Of a DNA stretch of 59,412 bases, positions 1-8,914 are shown piece by piece (position 1 is the stretch's first letter; every line of letters starts with the position of its first letter). The notes beneath the pieces were generated by a model. That model ran no database searches. It had not been told where the DNA came from and saw only the letters and a program-made list of their open reading frames with translations. Source of the DNA: Clostridia bacterium (lineage in GTDB: Bacteria; Bacillota; Clostridia; Oscillospirales; Acutalibacteraceae); assembly GCA_017631795.1 (NCBI GenBank), contig JAGBSO010000006.1, positions 1 to 59,412 of the forward strand, written 5' to 3'. A program made the translations under genes and the position numbers.

Positions 1-108
1 CGCTCAAATGGAAAGTTGAGAATGGAAAATGGAAAGTTTCGGAAGTGCTTCGCACTTGATTCCGCTTCGCTCTATTCATTTTCAACTTTCAATTTTCAAT
101 TTTCCACT
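1..108. repeat. Imperfect inverted repeat, GGAAAATGGAAAGT type, cut by the window edge
   Basis: The left part has runs such as GGAAAGTTGAGAATGGAAAA and the right part (about 75-105) has their complements (TTTTCAACTTTCAATTTTC), with a small GAAGTGCTTCGCACTT hairpin inside. No gene is visible. It abuts the AAT-rich hairpin at 109-137 and resembles the inner part of the repeats at 4131 and 5845. Its left end lies outside the window. Confidence 0.6.
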
Positions 109-137
109 ACAATAATTTAGCACCGCTAAATTATTGT
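109..137. repeat. Hairpin with ACAATAATTTAGC arms (repeat family terminus)
   Basis: The arms ACAATAATTTAGC (109-121) and GCTAAATTATTGT (125-137) are perfect inverted copies around a 3-base loop. The right arm touches the stop codon (138-140) of the leftward AEC gene. The same terminal motif recurs at 4131, 4304, 5949, 5978, 47000, 47180 and, diverged, at 53894 and 53930. Lying just past a stop codon, it could act as a weak terminator or 3'-end stabiliser. Confidence 0.75.
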
Positions 138-1163
138 TTATATCATTCCAACACTTTTCAAAATCACCACTGTCACAAAAACAGTCACCACGGAAGCAAT
201 ACTTGTCCAGACAAGAATCTGGTTTGCGAGCTGGTCGTCGTTGTCCATCTGTGAAGCCATGATTGCACTTGATACTGCCACGGGTGACCCGAAAAGTGCA
301 ATGAATGCGGCATAATGTGCAGCGTTGAAACTGAAAAATGAACTGATGCCTGACAGAATCATTGCCGCCGCAATACCCAGTGCGGGTGCAAAAATAATTC
401 TTGCAAATGAGCCTGCAATAATCTGTTTTTTCAGTCCTTTTATCGCATCAAAACGGAATTTTCCGCCAAGCACAACAAGTGCAAGGGGAGATGCGATTTT
501 GGACATCATTCCGATTGCATCATAAAGGAACGGCAGATTGTTTCTGATTGTGAAAACGTAATCTCCGTCTGTGCCTGTGGGAATAAACTGCCTTATCCCG
601 AGCATCACAAGACCGAGAGCAACACCTATGATAAGCGGATTTTTTGCAATTTTTATGAGTATATCTTTTATTCTGATTTTGTTTTTTCCGTCTGAAGATG
701 TGTAAACCGAAAGCGACACAACAGCCAGTGCATTGAAAACGGGAATTGAAAATGCCGACAGAATACTTGCAATTGCGATACCTTCATCACCGCCGAGTGC
801 CTGCGACAACGGAAGTCCGATTATTGCAAAATTCGAACGGTAAAAACTCTGCCACACAACACCTTTCTGCCTGTTATCCTTAATAAACAGCTTTGAATAA
901 ACAAAACCCGATATAAAAAGAAGCAGAATTATAATCAATGCAAAAATAACAGTGTTCCATTGGATTTCACCGAGATTGCCGATGTTGTAGACATTGAAAA
1001 ACAACAGCACGGGCAGTGATACATTGAAAACAAACTTGTTTGCAGTCTGCAGAAAGTTATCATTCAGAAAGCCGATTCTTTTCAGTATAAAGCCTGTAAG
1101 AATCAGCAGAACAATTGGAGTTATAGCATTGAATGCGAAAAGAAAAATATCAAAAAATGACAT
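138..1163 (-). CDS. AEC family (auxin efflux carrier-like) transporter
   Basis: Inner-membrane carrier of 341 residues, predicted to move organic anions or metabolites. The protein has about ten hydrophobic segments in two halves, starting with an N-terminal 'NAITPIVLLILTGF' segment, and in the C-terminal half 'SPLALVVLGGKF' and 'GSPVAVSSAIMASQM', which are typical of the AEC/PF03547 family. Length matches the family (300-400). The start is an ATG preceded by a GGTGAT ribosome site. It lies 79 bp downstream of the GH36 gene on the same strand and may share its transcript. The substrate cannot be told from sequence; malate, other carboxylates or amino acids are known for relatives. Its stop codon abuts a repeat hairpin. 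Confidence 0.88.
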   Translation of the reverse strand: MSFFDIFLFAFNAITPIVLLILTGFILKRIGFLNDNFLQTANKFVFNVSLPVLLFFNVYNIGNLGEIQWNTVIFALIIILLLFISGFVYSKLFIKDNRQKGVVWQSFYRSNFAIIGLPLSQALGGDEGIAIASILSAFSIPVFNALAVVSLSVYTSSDGKNKIRIKDILIKIAKNPLIIGVALGLVMLGIRQFIPTGTDGDYVFTIRNNLPFLYDAIGMMSKIASPLALVVLGGKFRFDAIKGLKKQIIAGSFARIIFAPALGIAAAMILSGISSFFSFNAAHYAAFIALFGSPVAVSSAIMASQMDNDDQLANQILVWTSIASVVTVFVTVVILKSVGMI

Positions 1164-1201
1164 TGCATCACCGTCATGTGAGAATTGAAATTTTTAAGAT
1201 A

Positions 1202-1230
1202 GCAGACACCGCCTGCGTGGCAGTGCCTGC
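1202..1230 (-). other. Stable intergenic hairpin between GH36 and AEC genes
   Basis: GCAGACACCGCC (1202-1213) pairs with GGCAGTGCCTGC (1219-1230) over 12 bp with two G-U pairs and a 5-base loop. Neither side has a strong U-tract, so it is more likely an RNA-stability or partial-termination element between the two leftward genes than a full terminator. Confidence 0.45.
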
Positions 1231-1242
1231 TTGATTTATACA

Positions 1243-3414
1243 TTAAATTGCAACAAAGTGCATTGCGATGCTGTCGCCTGTGTATCTGAGATTTGAAAGA
1301 TTGATACCTGAATTCATAAGAAGTGCGCCTGAGAAAACTTCGCCTGTTTTCTGACACTTGTACATCTTGTTCTTATCAAGACCCTTGAGCTTGAGAATGA
1401 ACAGATGATCCATGTTTTCTCTCATGATGACTGCTGTTGCGAGAACTTCGTTCTTGTCGGGTGAAACGAAACTCCATGCGCACTTGAAGTGATCGAAATA
1501 GGGATCGATGAGTCTGTAAAGATCACCGTAATGAATAAGATCGTAATGTTTGTGGTAATCCTTGACCTGTTCCTTTACGATTTCTCTGTCAGATTCAGTC
1601 AGCTTTGTGGGGTCAAGTTCGTAGCCGAATGTACCCCAGAGTGCAACATTACCCTTTGTCTTGTAACCTGTTCTGTCAGATGCGGAAACGTGAGCACCCA
1701 TTGCAGATGCGGGATAGCACATTGATGTACCGAACTGAATTGTAAGTCTTTCGATGGGGTCTGTGTGGTCACTTGCCCAGATCTGGGGTGAGAAGTAAAT
1801 CATACCGGGGTCAAATCTTCCGCCGCCGCCTGAACAGTTTTCAAGAAGCATGTCGGGGAATGCAGTTGTGAGTCTGTTCATAAGGTCGTATGTGCCAAGA
1901 ACAAAACGGTGGAAGAATTCCTTTGACTGTTCGGGAGGAAGAATTGCACTGCCTGCTTCTGAAAGGTTACGGTTGAAGTCCCATTTGAGATAGTCAATCT
2001 TATTCTTTGAAAGAACGGAATACATCTGATTCCAGATATTTTCTCTTACATCTTCTCTTGAAACGTCAAGAACATACTGATTTCTGCCGATTGATGATTC
2101 TCTTACGGGCACGTGAACATACCAGTCGGGATGTGCTCTGAAAAGTTCTGAGTCGGGAGAAATCATTTCGGGCTCATACCAGATACCGAATTTCATGCCG
2201 AGTGCGTTTACTCTTTCGATAAGCACACCAAGACCGCCCTTGAGCTTGTTTTCGTTTACAAACCAGTCGCCGAGAGAGTTTGTGTCGTCATTTCTCTTAC
2301 CGAACCAACCGTCATCCATAACGAGCATATCCATGCCGAGCTCTTTTGCATTCTTTGCAAACTCAACGAGCTTGTCTGTGTCGAAATCAAAGTATGCAGC
2401 TTCCCAGCTGTTGATGAGAAGAGGTCTCTTTTCTGTTTTATATCTGCCTCTTACAAGGTTGTTCATGTAAAGTCTGTGATAGATACGGCTCATTTCACCA
2501 AGACCCTTGTCTGTGTAAACAAGCACAGCTTCGGGAGATTGGAAACTTTCGCCTGATTCAAGATGCCATGAGAAATCTGTGGGATTGATACCCATGATAA
2601 CTCTTGTTGTGCCTGAATAGTCGCATTCTGCGCTGAATTCAAAGTTGCCGCTGTAAACAAGATTGAAACCGTATGCGTCGCCATTGTCTTCGGTTGCACC
2701 GTGACGAAGAAGTGCAGCAAAGGGATTCTGATTGTGGCTTGATGAGCCTCTCTTACTTGCGATACCCTGAATGCCGTGCGCAAGTCTTCTCTGCTCTCTG
2801 CATCTTTCCTTTGCGTGTCTGCCGTAAAGAGTGATAAGGTCAAAATCCATTGTGGGCAGGTCAAGGCATGTTGAGAAAACTCTTTCAACGTCAACAGCAT
2901 CAGCACCGCCGTTTTCGATTTTTACGCTCTTTGTGATTGCATCAACTGTGTTGAAAGCTGTGTAGATGAGAGTGACTTTGACACCTGTAACGCAGTCTTC
3001 CGCAAGGATTTCAAGTGTGTCTGCTTCGTCATCATTGTTAAGATAAACATGGGGAAGAGGTGCAAGTGAAGGCTTGCCTTTGTAGAGTTTATGGCTCACA
3101 TAACGGATGTCTGTTGTTGTGTTGCCGTAAACATTCTTTACTGCAAGGGCAGAAATTCTGAAGTCACCGCTGCCGTTGCATGAGTATTCCATGGGTGCAA
3201 CGTCTGTTGAAAATTCTTCATTCGGAATGTGGGGATTTGCAGGGCTGAATGATGCGCTTTTGATACGTTTTGCATTTGCCCAGAGATTTGAATCGGGAAT
3301 GAATGCACCGTAATAAAGATTTAAAAGATAATTTTCGCTGTTGACACCGATAACATAGCTTGAATTCGGTGTGTCGAGCTTGAATATTTTCTGTACAGAA
3401 TCAAAAGTAATCAT
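1243..3414 (-). CDS. Alpha-galactosidase, glycoside hydrolase family 36
   Basis: Retaining enzyme that removes terminal alpha-1,6-galactose from raffinose-type sugars or galactomannan. 723 residues, the usual length of bacterial GH36. An N-terminal beta-supersandwich precedes a TIM barrel with 'LVMDDGWFG', the nucleophile region 'YLKWDFNRNL' near residue 478, and 'CSGGGGRFDPGM' followed by the acid/base region 'SDHTDPIERL' near 549. No signal peptide, so it should act in the cytosol on imported oligosaccharides. The ATG has an AGGAGGT site (complement of 3421-3427) and a promoter at 3445-3473. No transporter of a classical raffinose type is adjacent; the AEC gene follows. Confidence 0.95.
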   Translation of the reverse strand: MITFDSVQKIFKLDTPNSSYVIGVNSENYLLNLYYGAFIPDSNLWANAKRIKSASFSPANPHIPNEEFSTDVAPMEYSCNGSGDFRISALAVKNVYGNTTTDIRYVSHKLYKGKPSLAPLPHVYLNNDDEADTLEILAEDCVTGVKVTLIYTAFNTVDAITKSVKIENGGADAVDVERVFSTCLDLPTMDFDLITLYGRHAKERCREQRRLAHGIQGIASKRGSSSHNQNPFAALLRHGATEDNGDAYGFNLVYSGNFEFSAECDYSGTTRVIMGINPTDFSWHLESGESFQSPEAVLVYTDKGLGEMSRIYHRLYMNNLVRGRYKTEKRPLLINSWEAAYFDFDTDKLVEFAKNAKELGMDMLVMDDGWFGKRNDDTNSLGDWFVNENKLKGGLGVLIERVNALGMKFGIWYEPEMISPDSELFRAHPDWYVHVPVRESSIGRNQYVLDVSREDVRENIWNQMYSVLSKNKIDYLKWDFNRNLSEAGSAILPPEQSKEFFHRFVLGTYDLMNRLTTAFPDMLLENCSGGGGRFDPGMIYFSPQIWASDHTDPIERLTIQFGTSMCYPASAMGAHVSASDRTGYKTKGNVALWGTFGYELDPTKLTESDREIVKEQVKDYHKHYDLIHYGDLYRLIDPYFDHFKCAWSFVSPDKNEVLATAVIMRENMDHLFILKLKGLDKNKMYKCQKTGEVFSGALLMNSGINLSNLRYTGDSIAMHFVAI

Positions 3415-3444
3415 GAATTTACCTCCTGATTGATTTATGTTTTT

Positions 3445-3473
3445 ATATTAGCAGAAAAATATAATAATTACAA
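3445..3473 (-). promoter_or_regulatory. Sigma-A-type promoter of the GH36 gene
   Basis: Read on the minus strand, TTGTAA (3473-3468), a 17-base spacer and TAATAT (3450-3445). The start codon is at 3414, giving a leader of about 25 nt that holds the AGGAGGT site. Confidence 0.6.
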
Positions 3474-3589
3474 TATAAAAATAATTATTATGCAATGGTG
3501 TTTGTGATGTATGAGAAAAACGATTGTTTTATATAGTAAACAGAAGAAAAACGAAGAAAGCGAGAGCTAAATTAAAATCAATAAGCATT

Positions 3590-3606
3590 TTTGACCTTAT
3601 TTGACC
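3590..3606 (-). promoter_or_regulatory. CtsR operator 1 (upstream of -35)
   Basis: TTTGACCTTATTTGACC is, on the minus strand, a full match to the known CtsR heptad direct repeat RGTCAAA-NAN-RGTCAAA. It ends one base before the -35 box of the ctsR operon promoter. Confidence 0.92.
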
Positions 3607-3607
3607 T

Positions 3608-3635
3608 TTGACAAAAATGCAGAATTGTATATAAT
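3608..3635 (+). promoter_or_regulatory. Sigma-A promoter of ctsR-mcsA-mcsB-clpC
   Basis: TTGACA (3608-3613), a 16-base spacer and TATAAT (3630-3635): both hexamers match consensus exactly. The promoter is sandwiched between two CtsR boxes, so repressor should block polymerase on both sides. Confidence 0.9.
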
Positions 3636-3645
3636 TGAGTTGTAA

Positions 3646-3662
3646 GGTCAAAGAAAGTCAAA
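3646..3662 (+). promoter_or_regulatory. CtsR operator 2 (over the expected transcription start)
   Basis: GGTCAAAGAAAGTCAAA is a perfect plus-strand CtsR box, followed at once by an extra GTCAAA half-unit (3663-3668). It lies just after the -10 box, overlapping or abutting the expected start site. Confidence 0.92.
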
Positions 3663-3682
3663 GTCAAAAAGGAGATAATAAA

Positions 3683-4132
3683 ATGAGCATCAGTAACGAA
3701 ATCGCAAGAATGCTTATTGCAATGCTTGACGAAACAGGCAGAGCTGAGATTCAGCGAAATGAACTTGCCGAGCAGCTTGGCTGTGTGCCCAGTCAGATAA
3801 ACTATGTCATATCATCAAGATTCACACCCGAAAACGGATACACAGTCGAAAGCCGCAGAGGCGGTGGCGGATATATAAAAATCACAAGAATAAATTATTC
3901 TGCAAAAGAGCAGATGCTTATGCATATAATTAATTCGATAGGCGATTCGATAGGTGAGCAGTCTGCAAGAGCAATTGTGATAAATCTCAATCACAGTGAA
4001 ATTCTTTCGGCAGAAAAGGCAAAACTTATCATTGCGGCACTCAATGACAATTGTTATAAATCAGTGCCGGTTGAATACAGAGGAAGAATCAGAGCGGCAG
4101 TATTCAAACAGATGCTGCTGGCAAGCAGATAA
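3683..4132 (+). CDS. ctsR: Transcriptional repressor CtsR
   Basis: Repressor of class III heat-shock genes (clp genes and its own operon). From the ATG at 3683 the protein has 149 residues, normal for CtsR; an upstream TTG reading (from 3635) is ignored because AAGGAGAT sits 6-13 bases before this ATG. The N-terminal winged helix has 'RNELAEQLGCVPSQINYVI' and the glycine-rich wing 'ESRRGGGGYIKI', the signature that binds the operator and is the arginine-phosphorylation target in Bacillus. The C-terminal half is the dimer domain. First gene of the operon with mcsA, mcsB and clpC. Its TAA stop is also the first bases of an inserted repeat. Confidence 0.96.
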   Translation: MSISNEIARMLIAMLDETGRAEIQRNELAEQLGCVPSQINYVISSRFTPENGYTVESRRGGGGYIKITRINYSAKEQMLMHIINSIGDSIGEQSARAIVINLNHSEILSAEKAKLIIAALNDNCYKSVPVEYRGRIRAAVFKQMLLASR

Positions 4133-4320
4133 ACAATAATTTAGCGGAGCAGGAATTGAATGATATATTGTAGGGGCGATGATTCATCGCCCGGCACGAA
4201 TGTGCATTTTCCACAGGAAAATTTAACGGCAAAGCCGTTCTGCTTCGCAGCGGGCGTTGGGGACAACGCCCCTACGAGTTTAATTATAAATACTGCGAAT
4301 ATACCGCTAAATTATTGTTT
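4131..4320. repeat. 190-bp palindromic repeat element, GTAGGGGCG type, between ctsR and mcsA
   Basis: Outer inverted ends AAACAATAATTTAGCGG (from 4131) and CCGCTAAATTATTGTTT (4304-4320), and inner inverted ends GTAGGGGCG (4170-4178) and CGCCCCTAC (4267-4275). The middle has short hairpins. A second copy with the same order of parts lies at 47000-47196, including the shared stretch CCGGCACGAATGTGCATTTTCC. Non-coding; resembles a miniature inverted-repeat element. The left end overlaps the ctsR stop. Confidence 0.85.
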
Positions 4321-4345
4321 GATTCAAGAAAAGGAGATAGATATT

Positions 4346-4837
4346 ATGTTATGTCAGAATTGCGGAAAAAATGAAGCAACAACACATCTTAAAAGAATAA
4401 TCAACGGCGAAACAGCCGAAAATCATCTTTGTTCACACTGTGCATCCGCATTGGGTTACGGCTCAATGTTTTCGGGATTCGGATTGAATCTCGGTGACCT
4501 TTTCAGCGGATTTTTCGGTGACATTCCCATCAGTAAACTCAGCAACAGTGTGCTCCGCTGCGAAAAATGCGGTTGTTCATTTGATGATATTGCAAAAACA
4601 GGCAAAGTAGGCTGTGCAGATTGTTACAAAACATTTTTTGATAAACTTCAGCCATCCCTTCACAGAATTCACGGAAAAACAGAGCATCAGGGGAAATTCC
4701 CGATGGGTGCAGGCGAAGAAGTAAAATATGCTCACAGACTTGCAGCGCTGAAAGCTGAGCTCAACAGAGCCATTGATGAACAGAATTTTGAAAGAGCGGC
4801 ACAGCTCAGAGATGAAATCAGAGCAATGGAGGGTTAA
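4346..4837 (+). CDS. mcsA: McsA, zinc-binding activator of McsB
   Basis: Partner that activates the arginine kinase McsB and modulates CtsR. 163 residues from the ATG at 4346, which has AAGGAGAT 8 bases upstream; upstream in-frame sequence belongs to the repeat element. Seen in sequence: four CxxC-type zinc pairs ('CQNCG' at 3-7, 'CSHC', 'CEKCGC', 'CADC') and a C-terminal UVR motif ('EQNFERAAQLRDEI') that in relatives contacts McsB/ClpC. Gap to mcsB is only 2 bases. The gene is separated from ctsR by the repeat, an unusual interruption in this compact operon. Confidence 0.93.
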   Translation: MLCQNCGKNEATTHLKRIINGETAENHLCSHCASALGYGSMFSGFGLNLGDLFSGFFGDIPISKLSNSVLRCEKCGCSFDDIAKTGKVGCADCYKTFFDKLQPSLHRIHGKTEHQGKFPMGAGEEVKYAHRLAALKAELNRAIDEQNFERAAQLRDEIRAMEG

Positions 4838-4839
4838 AA

Positions 4840-5853
4840 ATGAACAAGTGGTACAATACTAAAAGTGAACACAACGATGTTATACTCAGCACAAGAGTCA
4901 GATTTGCACGAAATCTTGAAGACTTTCCGTTTCCTTGCAGGCTTGATGCGGAGGGAAGAGAAAAAGTATGTCAGACAGTCCGTGATGCTCTGAGCGATGT
5001 TTCAGGCATAAAACTTCATTACATCGAAATGGAAAATCTCACTCACAAGCAGGCAGTAGCTCTTGCTGAAAGACATCTTATCAGTCCCGAATTTGCATCA
5101 CCGCAGAAAGGCAGGGCATTGCTTCTTTCAGAAGATGAATCAGTAAGCATCATGCTTTGCGAAGAAGACCATATCCGTATTCAGGTCATAAAAGGCGGAC
5201 TTGACCTTGACGGTGCATTTGACCTTGCAAACAAGATTGATGACCTGCTTGATTCAAAACTCAAATACGCATTTGACGAAAGAATCGGCTATCTTACACA
5301 GTGTCCCACAAATCTCGGCACGGGTATGAGAGCATCTGTCATGATGCACCTGCCTGCACTTTCAGAATGCAATCAGATGTCAAAACTCGCTTCAACCGTA
5401 AGCAAACTCGGTCTTACAATCAGAGGCTCATACGGTGAAGGTACAAATGTCAAAGGCGATATTTTCCAGCTTAGTAATCAGGTGACAATGGGGATATCAG
5501 AAAAAAGTGCCCTTGATAACCTGAAAGCCATCACAATGCAGATTGCAACTCAGGAACGTTCAGCAGGTGAGGAGTTTATCAAAAATGTGAATGTTCTTGA
5601 CAGAATCACAAGGGCATACGGCATACTTTCTTCTGCAAGACTTCTGAGCACAGAAGAAATGCTTGACCTTTTCTCATGGGTAAGACTCGGTTCTGTTTAC
5701 GGAATAAATGAAGCAGATATCGGCAAAATAAATGAGCTTACCGAAAAAATGCAGGCAGCAACTCTTGCCTGCACATACGGTGAAAACCTTACTGATAATG
5801 AACGCGATGAAATCCGTGCAAAAACTGTAAGGGAAACACTATTTAATGCGTAA
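4840..5853 (+). CDS. mcsB: Protein arginine kinase McsB
   Basis: Phosphorylates arginine residues of CtsR and of misfolded proteins, marking them for ClpCP. 337 residues with the phosphagen-kinase catalytic fold: 'ILSTRVRFARNL' near the N-terminus (ATP-binding arginine), 'IRIQVIKGG', and the active-site segment 'QCPTNLGTGMRASV' near 155 with the conserved cysteine. 'IRGSYGEGT' and the C-terminal pArg-binding region follow. Start ATG with GGAGGG just upstream inside mcsA's 3' end, implying translational coupling. The TAA stop lies inside an AATGCGTAATGCATAATGC repeat, so the last codons may be repeat-derived. Confidence 0.95.
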   Translation: MNKWYNTKSEHNDVILSTRVRFARNLEDFPFPCRLDAEGREKVCQTVRDALSDVSGIKLHYIEMENLTHKQAVALAERHLISPEFASPQKGRALLLSEDESVSIMLCEEDHIRIQVIKGGLDLDGAFDLANKIDDLLDSKLKYAFDERIGYLTQCPTNLGTGMRASVMMHLPALSECNQMSKLASTVSKLGLTIRGSYGEGTNVKGDIFQLSNQVTMGISEKSALDNLKAITMQIATQERSAGEEFIKNVNVLDRITRAYGILSSARLLSTEEMLDLFSWVRLGSVYGINEADIGKINELTEKMQAATLACTYGENLTDNERDEIRAKTVRETLFNA

Positions 5854-5990
5854 TGCATAATGCGTAATTCGTAATTGGGATTCTTTATAATGGTTCAAAA
5901 CGGAGCCTTTTCCTTAATTACGCATTACGAATTAAGAATTACGAATTGAAACAATAATTTAGTTGCGTAAAGCCACATAAATTATTGTTT
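5845..5990. repeat. Compound inverted repeat between mcsB and clpC
   Basis: First unit: AATGCGTAATTCGTAATT (5858-5875) against AATTACGCATTACGAATT (5915-5932), with further imperfect copies (ATTAAGAATTACGAATT). Second unit: AAACAATAATTTA (5949-5961) against TAAATTATTGTTT (5978-5990). The mcsB stop (5851-5853) falls in the first unit. The second unit ends 18 bases before the clpC start. Same outer motif as the elements at 4131 and 47000, with a different interior. Confidence 0.75.
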
Positions 5991-6007
5991 GAAAGGATTG
6001 ACAGACC

Positions 6008-8443
6008 ATGTACAAATTCACAGGTTTCAATGAAAAAGCAAATGTGGCATTGAACAATGCTGTCAATGCTGCAGAAGACCTCGGTCACACATATATAGGA
6101 AGCGAACATCTGCTTCTGGGTATTCTTAAAGACACAACTTCCACCGCTTCAGCGGTGCTGAATTCAAAGGGTATCTCATATCAGAAAGTTGAAGATGCGG
6201 TAAAGGTTTCTGTGGGAGTCGGAATGCCCACAGAACTTGCTCCCGATGATTTCACTCCCAGAAGCAAGAATATAATCGAAACGTCGATGGTTATTGCAAG
6301 AACTTCAGGTCAGCCTCTTGTTGGCACGGAACATCTTCTTCTTGCAACTATCAGGGAATCACAGAGCTTTGCAGCAAAAGTGATCAGCAAACTTGGCGGT
6401 TCATTGTCTGATATCATGAATGACATTTCAAGAGCATCGGCAGGAGAACACGGCAGAAACAACGGCACAGCTTCAAGAAACAGCACGGGCGGAAAAACCG
6501 ATACTCTTGATAAATACGGCAGGGATCTGACTTCTCTTGCAAAAGAGGGCAAAATCGATCCCGTTATCGGCAGACAGCAGGAAATCGAAAGAGTAACGCA
6601 GATTCTTTCCCGCAGAACAAAAAACAATCCGTGCCTTATCGGTGAACCGGGTGTGGGTAAAACTGCAATCGCAGAGGGACTTGCGCTGAAAATTGCTCAG
6701 AACGAAGTCCCCGAACTTCTTAAAAACAAAAGAATCATATCTCTTGACCTGACAAGTATGGTTGCAGGTACAAAATACAGGGGCGATTTTGAAGACAGAA
6801 TCAGAAACTGCATCGAAGAAGTCACAAAGTCGGGGAATGTCATTCTTTTTATTGACGAAATCCATACACTTGTGGGAGCAGGTTCGGCAGAGGGTGCAAC
6901 CGATGCGGCAAATATTCTCAAACCGTCACTTGCACGTGGTGACCTGCAGGTTATCGGTGCAACAACGATTGAAGAATACCGTAAAAATATAGCAAAAGAT
7001 GCGGCACTTGAAAGACGTTTTCAGCCTGTAAACGTAGGTGAACCCACAGAGGAAGAAGCTGTGGAAATTCTCAAGGGGCTGCGTGATAAATACGAAGCTC
7101 ATCACAAGGTGAAAATCACAGACGAAGCAATTTCAGCGGCGGTCAGACTTTCAGCGAGATATATCGGAGACAGATTCCTGCCTGACAAGGCGATTGACCT
7201 TGTCGACGAAGCATCTTCAAAGGTCAGACTCAGAGCATTCACTCCGCCTGAAGAGATAAAACAGCTTGAAGATGAAATTTCCGAAATATCAAAAGAAAAA
7301 ACATCAGCAGTGAATTCGCAGGAATTTGAACGTGCTGCTTCACTTCGTGACAAAGAAAAAGAACTGCAGAAAAAACTCTGCGAAGAAAAGGCAGAATGGG
7401 AAGAGAGTCAGAGCCATGCTTCGGGAGAAATCGGCACAAATGACATTGCTCAAATCGTTGCATTATGGACAGGTATTCCCGTAAATCAGCTCACGATGGA
7501 AGAAAGTCAGCGTCTTCTCAATCTCGAAAAGGAGCTTCACAACCGTATTATCGGTCAGAATGAAGCTGTAACTGCAGTCGCAAAGGCAATCAGACGTTCG
7601 AGAGTGGGTCTCAAAGACCCGAAAAGACCAATCGGCTCGTTTATTTTTTCAGGTCCCACAGGTGTGGGTAAAACCGAACTCTGTAAGGCTCTGGCAGAAG
7701 CAATGTTCGGTGATGAAAACGCAATCATCAGACTTGATATGTCAGAATACATGGAAAAACACAATGTTTCAAGGCTTATCGGTTCACCGCCGGGTTATGT
7801 AGGCTTTGAAGAAGGCGGTCAGCTTACGGAAAAAATCCGCAGAAAACCGTATTCCGTTGTGTTGTTTGATGAAATTGAAAAAGCACATCCCGATATATTC
7901 AATACCATGCTTCAGATACTCGATGACGGTGTGCTTACAGATTCTCAGGGCAGAAAAGTCAGCTTCAAAAATGCAGTCATCATCATGACTTCAAACGTTG
8001 GCGCAAAACTTATCACCGAAAAGCAGTCATCACTCGGTTTCACAACAGGCGGAAGCTCCATGTCCTTTGAAAAAATCCGTGAGGCTGTTATGGGTGAGCT
8101 GAAAAAAACTTTCAGACCCGAATTTATCAACCGTGTTGATGATATCATCGTTTTCTCGAGGCTTTCAAAAGAGAATATCAGGGAAATTGCTGTTAAACTT
8201 CTCGGTGAAGTCGGCAGACGCACTGCTGAAATGGATATTGAAATTGAGTTTACCGATGCAGTCGCAGACAGAATTGCAGATGCGGGATTTGACGAAATTT
8301 ACGGTGCAAGACCGCTCAGACGTGCAGTCAGGTCGAATGTGGAGGATAAATTGTCTGAACTTCTTCTTGAAGGCACGGTAACAGCAGGAAAAAACTATAT
8401 CTGCGATGTGGAAGACGGGGAATTTGTCTTTACTGAAAAATAA
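6008..8443 (+). CDS. clpC: ATP-dependent Clp protease ATPase subunit ClpC
   Basis: Hexameric unfoldase that feeds ClpP, here with McsA/McsB as adaptors. 811 residues: Clp-N double repeat (about 1-145), first AAA+ module with Walker A 'GEPGVGKT' near 214 and '[14 protein letters not shown]', a middle domain holding a UVR motif ('[16 protein letters not shown]', about 437-452), second AAA+ module with 'GPTGVGKT' near 550, '[10 protein letters not shown]' and a C-terminal D2-small domain ('[10 protein letters not shown]'). The UVR-containing middle domain separates ClpC from ClpB/ClpA. GAAAGGATT precedes the ATG. Last gene of the operon, closed by the terminator at 8450. Confidence 0.97.
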   Translation: MYKFTGFNEKANVALNNAVNAAEDLGHTYIGSEHLLLGILKDTTSTASAVLNSKGISYQKVEDAVKVSVGVGMPTELAPDDFTPRSKNIIETSMVIARTSGQPLVGTEHLLLATIRESQSFAAKVISKLGGSLSDIMNDISRASAGEHGRNNGTASRNSTGGKTDTLDKYGRDLTSLAKEGKIDPVIGRQQEIERVTQILSRRTKNNPCLIGEPGVGKTAIAEGLALKIAQNEVPELLKNKRIISLDLTSMVAGTKYRGDFEDRIRNCIEEVTKSGNVILFIDEIHTLVGAGSAEGATDAANILKPSLARGDLQVIGATTIEEYRKNIAKDAALERRFQPVNVGEPTEEEAVEILKGLRDKYEAHHKVKITDEAISAAVRLSARYIGDRFLPDKAIDLVDEASSKVRLRAFTPPEEIKQLEDEISEISKEKTSAVNSQEFERAASLRDKEKELQKKLCEEKAEWEESQSHASGEIGTNDIAQIVALWTGIPVNQLTMEESQRLLNLEKELHNRIIGQNEAVTAVAKAIRRSRVGLKDPKRPIGSFIFSGPTGVGKTELCKALAEAMFGDENAIIRLDMSEYMEKHNVSRLIGSPPGYVGFEEGGQLTEKIRRKPYSVVLFDEIEKAHPDIFNTMLQILDDGVLTDSQGRKVSFKNAVIIMTSNVGAKLITEKQSSLGFTTGGSSMSFEKIREAVMGELKKTFRPEFINRVDDIIVFSRLSKENIREIAVKLLGEVGRRTAEMDIEIEFTDAVADRIADAGFDEIYGARPLRRAVRSNVEDKLSELLLEGTVTAGKNYICDVEDGEFVFTEK

Positions 8444-8449
8444 CAAAAA

Positions 8450-8473
8450 AATCGGGGTGATCACACTCCGATT
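8450..8473. terminator. Bidirectional terminator after clpC
   Basis: AATCGGGGTG pairs with CACTCCGATT (one G-U) around an ATCA loop, with A-run before and ATTATTTTT after. It serves clpC on the plus strand and overlaps the stop codon of the leftward gene ending at 8461. Confidence 0.8.
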
Positions 8474-8910
8474 ATTTTTATACCCGTTGCCTTTGCATAG
8501 AGTTTTTCATATTCCGAACTTTTTTCGGGGCAGATAAGAATACTGCTGCTGTTTAAAATGAACTCCGAAAAATCCGATTTTATAAAACTTTCTTCCTTGT
8601 CAAAAATAATGACATCGTCGCAGTTTTCAAGCACTTCAAAATATTTGTCTCTGAAATTTTCATTGCGCCTGTTTATGTGGTCTTCATAGGGAATCACACT
8701 GATGAGCATTATTCTGTCGGGGATATTTCCCCGTTGCTTTTTCTTCCGCAGAATAACCTGCTCTGCACATTCAAGACAAAACATGCTGTCCGCAGAAAAA
8801 AGAAAAACACCGTATCCGTCATGCAGTAATCTGTCAAGTAATGCGAAAAATTTTCTGCGATCCGTCTGACCTTCACCGAGAAAACAGACGGAAGTTCTTT
8901 TGCTTATCAC
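8461..8910 (-). CDS. Degenerate SLOG (YpsA/DUF1273-like) family protein
   Basis: 149-residue cytosolic protein. The pattern is that of the YpsA/DUF1273 branch of the SLOG nucleotide-binding superfamily: an N-terminal beta strand and loop ('VCFLGEGQTDRR', where members usually have TGHR), a short 'GYGVFLFSADSMFCLECAE' in place of SGGA-G-D, then 'ISVIPYEDHINRRNE' and 'NCDDVIIFDKEESF'. The usual glycine-rich residues are partly lost, so ligand binding is uncertain. GTG start, 4 bases after the mazF stop: the two are probably co-transcribed. Assignment rests on pattern memory, not on a search. Confidence 0.55.
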   Translation of the reverse strand: MISKRTSVCFLGEGQTDRRKFFALLDRLLHDGYGVFLFSADSMFCLECAEQVILRKKKQRGNIPDRIMLISVIPYEDHINRRNENFRDKYFEVLENCDDVIIFDKEESFIKSDFSEFILNSSSILICPEKSSEYEKLYAKATGIKIIGV

Positions 8911-8914
8911 CGTT

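Noticed and set aside
4131..4320. CRISPR array or insertion sequence
   Set aside because: The repeat is a single palindromic unit without spacers, and carries no transposase.
4160..4345. In-frame extension upstream of mcsA
   Set aside because: The extra 62 residues come from the repeat element, and the ATG at 4346 has a good ribosome site and the expected N-terminal CxxC.
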